Shown here one piece after another: positions 1 through 5,058 of a stretch of DNA of 8,982 bases; the stretch's first letter is position 1, and every line of letters begins with the position of its first letter. The DNA comes from Gammaproteobacteria bacterium (GTDB lineage Bacteria > Pseudomonadota > Gammaproteobacteria > Pseudomonadales > GM7GCV1): contig JAURLY010000115.1 of assembly GCA_030830945.1 (NCBI GenBank), positions 1-8,982 on the forward strand. Reading direction: 5' to 3'. The notes beneath the pieces are model-generated. The model was not told the origin of the DNA and searched no databases. It saw nothing but the letters and a program-made list of their open reading frames with translations. The position numbers and the translations under genes are program-made.

Positions 1-10
1 ACGCGAAACT

Positions 11-32
11 CGGACCTCGGACCTCGGACCAG
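11..32. repeat. Tandem GGACC heptads in the left terminus
   Basis: The heptad GGACCTC recurs at 12-18 and 19-25, and a third copy at 26-32 reads GGACCAG. A further copy of the core, CTCGGACCT, lies at 109-117 in the same repeat, in the frame GCGTCTC-GGACCTG. Short tandem repeats this close to an end are typical of binding sites for end-recognition or replication-initiation proteins. That role is inferred here. The mirror copy lies at 8951-8972. Confidence 0.75.
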
Positions 33-84
33 GGTTACTGTGGACGTTTCTCTGTCAGCTTTGGACTTTATTGAAGGGGTGGGG

Positions 85-120
85 CCGCAGGACGAAGGGG
101 CTTGCGTCTCGGACCTGCGG
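85..120. other. Potential hairpin in the left terminal repeat
   Basis: Outer arms CCGCAG (85-90) and CTGCGG (115-120) pair perfectly. Inside them GACGAAG (91-97) pairs with CTT-G-CGTC (101-108) around a GGG loop with one bulged G. TCGGAC (109-114) is left unpaired on one side. A bulged, asymmetric stem like this could serve as a single-strand recognition structure, as in hairpin-type termini, but no function is shown. The mirror copy is at 8863-8898. Confidence 0.5.
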
Positions 121-192
121 TTTACTTGATTGGTTGGCGGAGGGAGTGAGATAAAATTTCATTCATCAAGTACAGGTTTAATCCTGCCCCGC

Positions 193-245
193 TCCCATCT
201 GGGACCATACGCCCCTTCTGACATACCCATGGGTATATATATATT
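193..245 (+). promoter_or_regulatory. Putative promoter with two dyad operators for the backbone genes
   Basis: A sigma-70-like pair is visible: CTGACA at 218-223 and TATATT at 240-245, 16 bp apart, each one base off consensus. A perfect 14-bp palindrome, ATACCCATGGGTAT (223-236), fills the spacer. A second dyad, TCCCA-TC-TGGGA (193-204), lies just upstream. The two dyads share CCCA/TGGG half-sites and their centres are 31 bp apart, about three helical turns, as expected for a dimeric repressor binding one DNA face. The first gene begins about 90 bp downstream at 339. Autoregulation by a backbone protein is inference. Confidence 0.5.
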
Positions 246-338
246 TATTAATAAGAATAATTAGACAGGTACGGTTTCGCCGATTGTGCGAATGGAGTTA
301 TGCTGGTTCCGCGAATGTCCAGCTAGCGGGAGGCCGGG

Positions 339-929
339 GTGCCTGACAAAGAAGCAAAGAAACCAGAATACCAGCGATCGCTTTTGACCTTGAGGGACAT
401 AAATGCCATCGAAGAAGAACGTCGCATTGCACTCAAAAAACTTTTCGAACTTTTCGATAACTGCATGGAAGATGTTGTGGCAGAGTTAAAGACTCCACAC
501 CTTAGCAAAATAGACAAAGCAGATGCATTGATCGCCTCAATTACGGCGACAGTCATCCTCCTGAATGAACTGGGGCTGGAAGAAGCGCCCTTGCGGGAAT
601 TATTAAAACAACTCCGTAATCGTCGTCTAGGAACACCAGATACTTTTTCATTTGATCAGACGACAAGGCCAAATGCTGTTGGGTTCGATAAGGAAGTCAT
701 ACGGGCGCTGATTTTTGCTTTGTACGAGGAAAAGGGGACCCAGCGTCAAGAAGCATACAGGTGGGGAAAATCATTATTGAATATGAATAAAGGTCAAGTG
801 CGTGCGCTGGCGGCAAACATCCGACATGGGCAAATCGAAACAATACATTTTCAGAACCTCGTGAAGTGGGCCAAAGTCGAGATCAGCAAACCAGACTTCG
901 ACATAACATTATATAATTCAGACAAATAA
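339..929 (+). CDS. Uncharacterised 196-aa backbone protein
   Basis: I do not recognise this family. The frame opens with GTG at 339, and GGGAGG at 328-333 stands 5 nt upstream as a good ribosome binding site, which supports this start. The product is soluble, rich in charged residues, and has no signal peptide or membrane segment. The N-terminal half (about residues 20-100) appears helical with alternating charged and leucine-rich stretches. The region around residues 115-175 has a basic helical character that could bind nucleic acid, but no named motif is visible. It is the first gene of the backbone, directly downstream of the dyad-bearing promoter, and is separated by 91 nt from the next gene, so it may be transcribed with it. 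A regulator or a terminus- or replication-associated factor are possible roles, neither supported by a motif. Confidence 0.75.
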   Translation: MPDKEAKKPEYQRSLLTLRDINAIEEERRIALKKLFELFDNCMEDVVAELKTPHLSKIDKADALIASITATVILLNELGLEEAPLRELLKQLRNRRLGTPDTFSFDQTTRPNAVGFDKEVIRALIFALYEEKGTQRQEAYRWGKSLLNMNKGQVRALAANIRHGQIETIHFQNLVKWAKVEISKPDFDITLYNSDK

Positions 930-1020
930 ACATTATAAATCTCCCCTAATCTTCTAAAAGCAACGTTGTGCGACCTTCTATGGGTAAAGGGCAATCCCGC
1001 CCAAGCCTTAGGAGTTAACA

Positions 1021-1596
1021 ATGTCTAAAGACGATAAAAAGCCTGCATTTGACCCATCGCGTTTTGCGATGCAATCCACAGGTGCCGAAGAGTTTGGCAC
1101 ACGTAAGATAAGATCAGTCATTTCTGTTAACAAGCCGGGAAAGATGGAATGGGTGCGCCTGTTTGACCATGTGGATTATCTGATCCCCGGTGCTGCGTTG
1201 CTGGATTTACAAGATGGCGGACGGATGTATCTTGTCGTACCAGAGATCGCGGCGCAACTCGAGGATGATGTAAGGCTCTACACTCTTGCACCAGCCCTTA
1301 CCAGACAGGATAAGCTGTTCTTGTGGCCCTGCCCGATAATACGGCCAGGCGAAACACCCAATCCGTGGCACACCAGCCATAATGACGCATTTAACGCGGC
1401 TAGAAGTGGCTGGATCCGAATGAAGAGCAACCGTGCTTGCGGTTTCTATGACATCATCGAGCCAGAGAAGATCATGCCTGAACCAGACTGGCCGGACATG
1501 CCGTTCGCCGACATGCTGCAAATAGCCTTTAATGATGACCATATCATTGACCGCGATGATCATCCTGCCCTTCGCAGGCTTCTGGGGGGCATGTGA
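1021..1596 (+). CDS. Conserved 191-aa companion protein of family A polymerase cassettes
   Basis: The ATG at 1021 follows AGGAG (1010-1014) with good spacing. The protein is soluble with no signal peptide. Its layout is: a short basic start; a central part with a repeated pattern of beta-type hydrophobic stretches; the segment LFLWPCPI (about residues 99-106) followed by an NPWH stretch; and a C-terminal PEPDWPDM motif leading into a helix ending in LRRLLGG. From memory, proteins with this same layout sit immediately upstream of an exonuclease-polymerase gene of the type found here in many proteobacteria, usually annotated as hypothetical. The stop codon overlaps the next start by one base (TGATG, 1594-1598), implying translational coupling. 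A role as an accessory factor of the polymerase is inferred from this conserved pairing; no catalytic motif is evident. Confidence 0.85.
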   Translation: MSKDDKKPAFDPSRFAMQSTGAEEFGTRKIRSVISVNKPGKMEWVRLFDHVDYLIPGAALLDLQDGGRMYLVVPEIAAQLEDDVRLYTLAPALTRQDKLFLWPCPIIRPGETPNPWHTSHNDAFNAARSGWIRMKSNRACGFYDIIEPEKIMPEPDWPDMPFADMLQIAFNDDHIIDRDDHPALRRLLGGM

Positions 1597-2357
1597 TGAT
1601 CTACCATAAATGTCATGAACTCCCCTTCACCCAGATCCATATCGTCGATACCGAGTTCTTTGGCGATGATGGAGACCAGAAGACACCGGTCTGCATGGTG
1701 GTGCGCGAGTTGCTGTCAGGTGAGGTCAGACGGTACTGGATGGATGAGCTTCGCCAGATGGATCAGCCTCCCTTCGATATTGGACCAGATGCCCTGTTCG
1801 TTGCCTTTTTTGCATCAGCTGATTTCTCAGTGTTTTTGGCATTGAGATGGGAGCTGCCAACCAACGTCTTTGACTGTTACGCCGAGTTCCTATGCCAGAC
1901 CAATGGCGAGACTTTGCCATTTGGAAAGGGTCAGATAGGCGCACTTCAGTATTTTGGCATTACTGATGGCGACCAGGTGGCCAAGGACAACATGCGCCAG
2001 CGTATCCTTACCGGCGGACCATGGTCATCCGATGAACGGCTTGCCATCCTTGACTACTGCCAGAGTGATGTTGATGGACTGGCCACGCTTTTTGCAGCCA
2101 TGCTGGCTCACTGGCCACTTGGACCAATGGACCTCGATCAGGTGCTGACTAGGGGTCGTTATGTAGCAACCGTGGCGCTGATGGAGCACAGAGGCGTACC
2201 CATTGACACCACAACGCTCGGCCTGATGCGTGACAACTGGCACGACTTCAAACAGGCGCTGATCGAAAAGACGGACCAAGCTTACGGGGTTTATGACAAG
2301 GGCAGCTTTCGTGTGCATTTGTTCGAACACTACCTCGGGGCACAGAATATTGCCTGA
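1596..2357 (+). CDS. 3'-5' exonuclease part of a family A DNA polymerase, ended by an in-frame TGA
   Basis: The preferred start is ATG at 1596, in the TGATG overlap with the previous gene and 6 nt after a G-rich Shine-Dalgarno-like stretch; GTG at 1593 is the alternative. DEDD-type exonuclease motifs are visible: Exo I DTE (D18, E20), a probable Exo II around FFASADF, and Exo III YCQSD (Y154, D158, a Y-x3-D pattern). Residues about 185-250 begin the linker and thumb region of the polymerase. The frame stops at TGA (2355-2357), just after GAQNIA, where relatives I remember carry Trp in a WPRL-type motif. The same frame then continues without interruption into the polymerase domain. It is either a nonsense mutation (TGG to TGA), a sequencing error, or a leaky stop giving separate exonuclease and full-length products. 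Confidence 0.85.
   Translation: MIYHKCHELPFTQIHIVDTEFFGDDGDQKTPVCMVVRELLSGEVRRYWMDELRQMDQPPFDIGPDALFVAFFASADFSVFLALRWELPTNVFDCYAEFLCQTNGETLPFGKGQIGALQYFGITDGDQVAKDNMRQRILTGGPWSSDERLAILDYCQSDVDGLATLFAAMLAHWPLGPMDLDQVLTRGRYVATVALMEHRGVPIDTTTLGLMRDNWHDFKQALIEKTDQAYGVYDKGSFRVHLFEHYLGAQNIA
2355..2357 (+). other. In-frame TGA between exonuclease and polymerase domains
   Basis: The frame reads GCC TGA CCA CGC CTT CCT TCT GGT. Replacing TGA with TGG would give AWPRLPSG, matching the WPR-x-x-SG-x-L pattern I recall from intact relatives. The next base after the stop is C, a context associated with weak termination. The rest of the frame has no other stop for 328 codons. Confidence 0.85.
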
Positions 2358-2405
2358 CCACGCCTTCCTTCTGGTGAACTGCAACTGGATCGTGACACTT
2401 TCAAG

Positions 2406-3344
2406 ATGATGGCCTTGCGCCACCCACAGCTTGCAGAGCTTCGTGAACTCAGGAAGACACTGGCCGAGATGCGCGAGATCAAACTCACTGTTGGCCGCGA
2501 TGGCCGGAACCGCACCTTGCTGTCGCCGTTCAGCTCAAAGACCGGACGCAATCAGCCGAGCACCACAAAGTTCATCTTTGGTCTTCCTGCCTGGGCACGG
2601 TCACTCATCAAGCCGGAACCGGGAACGGCACTTGCCTATCTTGATTTCAGCTCCCAGGAGATTGCGATCGCTGCATGTTTGTCGGGTGACGATACCCTCT
2701 GGCAAGCCTATGCATCTGGCGATCCCTACATACAGTTTGCGATCGATGCGGGTCTGGCACCAGTTGGCGCCACCAAGAAAAGCCATAAAGCTGAGCGCGA
2801 TGCTTGCAAGGTGATCATGCTCGGCGTCCAATATGGCATGTCGGCCTACGGCATGGGGCAAAAAGCCAGTCTGCATGTTCTTGAGGCCGAAGACCTCCTG
2901 CAGCGCCACAAGGATGTATATCACACCTTCTGGAAGTGGGCAGAGCGGAACGTCAATGCCGGCCTCGCAGGGATAGAGCTTCATACTGTCTTTGGCTGGA
3001 AGATCCGTGCAGGCAAAGGACGGGATGTTAAAGAGAACACCTTCCTCAACTGGCCCATGCAGGCAAATGGTGCTGAGATGCTCCGCTTGGCATGCATTGC
3101 GCTGGAGGAAGAAGGCATTCGCATATGTGCACCTGTGCATGACGCCATCCTGATTGAAGCACCACTGAACGCAATTGAGGATCATGTCAGGCACGCTACT
3201 AGCCTTATGCAAAAGGCCAGCGAGTGGGTGTTGGGCCTCGGCAGACAATGCCGTGTCGATGCCGAGATCGTGCGCTGCCCGGATCGCTATATTGATGGGC
3301 GTGGCACCGACATGTGGTCGTTCATCCAGTCCCGCCTTGGTTAG
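2406..3344 (+). CDS. Family A DNA polymerase catalytic domain, in frame with the upstream exonuclease
   Basis: This is the polymerase half of the same gene; the open frame resumes at 2358 and its first ATG is 2406, with no convincing ribosome binding site. If read through from 1596 the whole protein would be 582 aa, and the numbers here use that scheme. Motif A is YLDFSSQE with catalytic D350. The O-helix motif B has R401, K405, L409 and Y413-G414. Motif C is PVHDA with D516, preceded by the MQANGAEML helix. L409 sits where E. coli Pol I has Phe762, and the residue after VHD is Ala, not Glu. There is no 5'-3' exonuclease domain. All catalytic residues are intact, so decay, if any, is very recent. 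The likely role is replication or gap-filling of the element. It is followed at once by the winged-helix-like gene. Confidence 0.88.
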   Translation: MMALRHPQLAELRELRKTLAEMREIKLTVGRDGRNRTLLSPFSSKTGRNQPSTTKFIFGLPAWARSLIKPEPGTALAYLDFSSQEIAIAACLSGDDTLWQAYASGDPYIQFAIDAGLAPVGATKKSHKAERDACKVIMLGVQYGMSAYGMGQKASLHVLEAEDLLQRHKDVYHTFWKWAERNVNAGLAGIELHTVFGWKIRAGKGRDVKENTFLNWPMQANGAEMLRLACIALEEEGIRICAPVHDAILIEAPLNAIEDHVRHATSLMQKASEWVLGLGRQCRVDAEIVRCPDRYIDGRGTDMWSFIQSRLG

Positions 3345-3352
3345 GAGGTGTC

Positions 3353-3700
3353 ATGATGGCAGAGGAAATCAAAGAGCACCTCAGTTCTGCCTCGCAGCAG
3401 CGACAAGTTGCCCGTCAGAAAGCGCAGGACCGGCTATTCCTGAAAGGGCCAATCACCTTCTTATGGATGCTCAGCCATATTCCCGATGCCACGTCGCGGT
3501 TGATACTTGTAGCAAGAGCGTTTGTTGACATCGAAGATAGCCCCAGGATTAAGCTCACTAGAAAGCATTGGGAGTGTGCTGGCATCACCGATAAGGACAC
3601 TCGGTCACGCGTAATAGCCAAAATCAGGCGTGAGTGCCCCGGTATCCTTCTGGATGCCAAACAAGGCCGATGCACCTACATCGAGTTCAAGCGTCTATGA
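3353..3700 (+). CDS. Small winged-helix-like DNA-binding protein
   Basis: A strong AGGAGG (3343-3348) overlaps the end of the polymerase gene and precedes two adjacent ATGs: 3353 (4 nt away) and 3356 (7 nt away, perhaps the better spaced). The product is 114-115 aa and soluble. After a basic N-terminal helix comes FLKGPITFLWMLSHIPD, then a helix with RLILVARAFVD, then KLTRKHWECAGITDKDTRSRVIAKIR, a plausible recognition-helix region, and a short beta wing at the C-terminus. This is the layout of a winged helix-turn-helix. From memory, small proteins with the same FL-x-GPI opening follow the polymerase gene in related cassettes. It could be the regulator that binds the dyads at 193-236, or a replication-initiation factor; both are inferences. 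It overlaps the convergent minus-strand gene by 6 nt. Confidence 0.8.
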   Translation: MMAEEIKEHLSSASQQRQVARQKAQDRLFLKGPITFLWMLSHIPDATSRLILVARAFVDIEDSPRIKLTRKHWECAGITDKDTRSRVIAKIRRECPGILLDAKQGRCTYIEFKRL

Positions 3701-4054
3701 CGGGAAGCTATCCCGCCAGTGCTTGTCGAGCAGGCCACCAGCGATCAACTCACGCTCCATCTGGCGAAGCTCCGCAAGGATCTCCCGTCCCTTGGCAGCG
3801 TTCCCACGCCGTTTCTCAAGCTTGTCCTTGGTGAATTTACCATGACGAAGGTTTGCCGCCGAGATCCGGGCCAAACCCTCCTCGGTCCGTGCGCCAGTGC
3901 TAGCACCGCCATGTAGTCGGCAGCGGCCATTCTTCTTGTTCGCAGGACGCTGACACGCGGTGCCCCGCCGTGTCTTCGCCCCGCATCGCTGCCCAGGCCA
4001 ATCAGGCCCAAACCTCCACTCGATGCCGATGGCCACATTGTCTTTTGTCAGCAT
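3695..4054 (-). CDS. HGGxSTG domain protein with Cys3His cluster
   Basis: The 119-aa product carries the signature HGGASTG (residues 48-54), followed by an arginine- and lysine-rich helical tail with a LRHGKFTKD stretch. Cys24, Cys34, Cys45 and His48 form a C-x9-C-x10-C-x2-H arrangement that looks able to bind one zinc. Proteins named for the HGGxSTG motif are common in alphaproteobacterial and phage-like regions; their molecular role is not settled. The basic character and likely zinc site suggest nucleic acid binding. A G-rich stretch (GGGGGTG on the coding strand) precedes the ATG, and an extended -10 promoter lies 27 bases upstream. It runs opposite to all other genes and ends tail-to-tail within the winged-helix-like gene. 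Confidence 0.85.
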   Translation of the reverse strand: MLTKDNVAIGIEWRFGPDWPGQRCGAKTRRGTACQRPANKKNGRCRLHGGASTGARTEEGLARISAANLRHGKFTKDKLEKRRGNAAKGREILAELRQMERELIAGGLLDKHWRDSFPS

Positions 4055-4080
4055 GAAAACACCCCCGATCCTGAGGTGTC

Positions 4081-4089
4081 ATTATACCA
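4081..4089 (-). promoter_or_regulatory. Extended -10 promoter for the HGGxSTG gene
   Basis: Read on the minus strand this is TGG-TATAAT, a perfect -10 hexamer with the TG-n extension. No good -35 hexamer is seen at 16-18 bp, which extended -10 promoters can do without. Transcription would begin about 20 bases before the ATG at 4054. Confidence 0.6.
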
Positions 4090-4194
4090 CAAAACAATAG
4101 AGCTTTCCTCGGTGCCTTATCCAAGTAACGCAAGTTTATTGGATACCAAATTAAAAAATATTTAATGGGTAATTCGCGTCTACTAAAAATTCGT

Positions 4195-4241
4195 GTTCCA
4201 AGGATCCAGATCCGCGATCCAAGCGTCTCGGACCGCGATCC
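4195..4241. repeat. Heptad array related to the terminal repeats
   Basis: GNNCC-type pentamers start at 4195 (GTTCC), 4203, 4209 and 4216 (GATCC), 4230 (GGACC) and 4237 (GATCC). Steps from 4209 onward are exact multiples of 7 bp. CCGCGATCC occurs twice (4212-4220, 4233-4241), 21 bp apart. GCGTCTCGGACC at 4223-4234 is identical to 104-115 of the terminal repeat. The 7-bp period matches the GGACCTC heptads at 12-32. It could be an iteron-like origin, an internal binding site for the end-recognising protein, or a terminus relic. Confidence 0.55.
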
Positions 4242-4338
4242 TCTGGTTGTTCGTGGTTTGCCAATCTATCAAGCAGACTTCCGTCAAAGTTCTGAAAACC
4301 CCGCACTATTAAATTTCCTGCTGAAGGCGCTTAATTTG

Positions 4339-4369
4339 TTGACAGCGGCAGAAGTTTGAGTTCTATGTA
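4339..4369 (+). promoter_or_regulatory. Candidate promoter of the copper operon
   Basis: A perfect TTGACA (4339-4344) is followed after 19 bp by TATGTA (4364-4369), 14 nt before the GTG at 4383. A 17-bp spacing would give only TCTATG. A 19-bp spacer is typical of promoters activated by MerR-family regulators such as CueR, but I see no clear dyad in the spacer and no regulator gene in the window. The -10 assignment is weak. Confidence 0.35.
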
Positions 4370-4382
4370 AGATCTCAGGTTT

Positions 4383-4739
4383 GTGAACTCGGAAAATAAT
4401 ACTTTGATATTAAGATTTGTCATAATGGTGAGCTTGGTTTTTGCGGTGTTATCACACGCATCGGCTTCTGCTTTCAGTGATGACACCTACTCCAAGCAGA
4501 ACAAGTCTCAGATCACATTTAATTATGAAAAATGCCCTAGCCATAAAAATGGTACTCCTTTAAATCAACTCACTGTCGAGCAGTTTTGCGCGCTGCAGTG
4601 TGATTTAACACAACAAAAACAGGCAAAAATTAATCACTTTTGGCAACCCTTGTTGATTGTCGGTATTGATAATTTATTTACTGCTAAGCCCTTTAAAAAC
4701 CACACAAAAGAAGTAAAAAAACGCCCGCCTAAGGCTTGA
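4383..4739 (+). CDS. Small secreted cysteine-containing protein, first gene of the copper operon
   Basis: The product is 118 aa from GTG at 4383; ATG at 4425 (residue 15) is an alternative, but the longer form gives a more complete signal peptide, with an arginine before the hydrophobic stretch VIMVSLVFAVLSHASASA and a likely cleavage after an A-S-A site. The mature part contains KCPSH and, about 20 residues later, FCALQC, so three cysteines and a histidine could bind metal. A second hydrophobic stretch (WQPLLIVGI) near residue 90 and a lysine-rich tail follow. The layout resembles small CopL- or DUF2946-like proteins of copper clusters, though I cannot confirm membership. The ribosome binding site is poor. 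It is probably a periplasmic or membrane-associated accessory protein of unknown function. Confidence 0.65.
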   Translation: MNSENNTLILRFVIMVSLVFAVLSHASASAFSDDTYSKQNKSQITFNYEKCPSHKNGTPLNQLTVEQFCALQCDLTQQKQAKINHFWQPLLIVGIDNLFTAKPFKNHTKEVKKRPPKA

Positions 4740-4741
4740 GA

Positions 4742-4759
4742 AAAACGTTCATCCGTTTT
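4742..4759. other. Intergenic stem-loop in the copper operon
   Basis: AAAACG (4742-4747) and CGTTTT (4754-4759) flank a 6-nt loop right after the first operon gene. The stem is short and AT-rich, and no long T-run follows. It may be a weak terminator or an mRNA-processing hairpin. Confidence 0.25.
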
Positions 4760-4788
4760 CATAAATCTCATGCTTTATAGAGGTAACA

Positions 4789-5058
4789 ATGCGTTTTCTT
4801 TACATTCTGCTCTGTGGCTTTTTTTTGCCTATTCATGTGGCAATTGCTGAACAACCATCTTCAAAAACCGATTTTGTCTCCGTGTTTGACTCGTACCAAA
4901 ACTGGGAACCTGAAAGTTTTGGTGATTGGCGTCTTGCCAATAACATCGTCAGTCAAATTGGAGGGTGGCGATTTTACTCTCGTGAGCCATCATTCAAACA
5001 AGATATAAATTCAGAGGCCCGTAATAGGCTGAAGATATTAGGAGGGGGTGTCAAATGA
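4789..5058 (+). CDS. Small exported protein of the copper cluster
   Basis: An 89-aa protein starting at ATG 4789 behind AGAGGT. Residues 1-20 are a clear Sec signal peptide (MRFLYILLCGFFLPIHVAIA), with likely cleavage after A-I-A. The mature part of about 69 residues has the motif DWRLANNIVSQIGGWRFYSRE in its centre; I recall similar WR-x-AN and IGGWR-x-Y patterns in small hypothetical proteins encoded beside CusC-like genes in proteobacterial copper islands. There is no cysteine in the mature part and no obvious metal site. Its stop overlaps the next start by 4 nt (ATGA, 5055-5058), so it is translationally coupled to the outer-membrane factor gene. A periplasmic partner of the efflux channel is a reasonable inference, not shown by sequence. 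Confidence 0.75.
   Translation: MRFLYILLCGFFLPIHVAIAEQPSSKTDFVSVFDSYQNWEPESFGDWRLANNIVSQIGGWRFYSREPSFKQDINSEARNRLKILGGGVK

Larger units (their letters stand above)
1..141. repeat. Left terminal inverted repeat, 141 bp
   Basis: Base-by-base comparison shows that positions 1-141 are the exact reverse complement of 8842-8982. Identity stops at 142 (G on the left, T in the reverse complement of 8841). The repeat starts with ACGCGAAACT, followed by three tandem GGACC heptads and then a region able to fold into a hairpin. Such termini are known from linear plasmids, linear phages and transposons. No open reading frame of note lies inside it. The outer limit coincides with the window edge, so its true outer length and any target-site duplication cannot be seen. 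Confidence 0.97.
4055..4382. other. Intergenic junction between backbone and copper operon
   Basis: About 330 bp without a convincing gene. It contains, in order: the minus-strand promoter at 4081-4089; an AT-rich stretch around 4130-4165 with an ATGGGTA half-site-like word at 4165-4171; the GATCC/GGACC heptad array at 4195-4241; and a candidate operon promoter at 4339-4369. An open frame of 64 codons at 4165-4359 exists, but it is made largely of the repeat array and has no ribosome binding site. Base composition falls on the right side, marking a probable boundary between two DNA sources. Confidence 0.65.

Noticed and set aside
11..32. CRISPR-like array
   Set aside because: The units are contiguous heptads with no spacers and no cas genes are present.
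1..141. Insertion sequence or composite transposon ends with a transposase
   Set aside because: No DDE, tyrosine or serine recombinase motif could be found in any frame between the repeats, so a self-sufficient IS is not supported.
2025..2423. 132-codon minus-strand frame crossing the in-frame TGA
   Set aside because: Antisense to exonuclease motif III and the linker; no independent support.
2601..3248. 215-codon open frame on the minus strand inside the polymerase gene
   Set aside because: It lies fully antisense to conserved polymerase motifs and shows no recognisable domain or ribosome binding site.
1596..3344. Reassigned genetic code with TGA read as Trp
   Set aside because: TGG is used for Trp throughout, and several genes end in TGA with tight overlaps to the next start; only one TGA is problematic.
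4165..4359. 64-codon open frame on the plus strand in the junction region
   Set aside because: It lacks a ribosome binding site, overlaps the heptad array and has a translation without domain features.
4339..4382. CueR or CusR operator at the copper operon promoter
   Set aside because: The 19-bp spacing is suggestive, but neither a CueR-type dyad nor a CusR-type TGACA box pair is visible.
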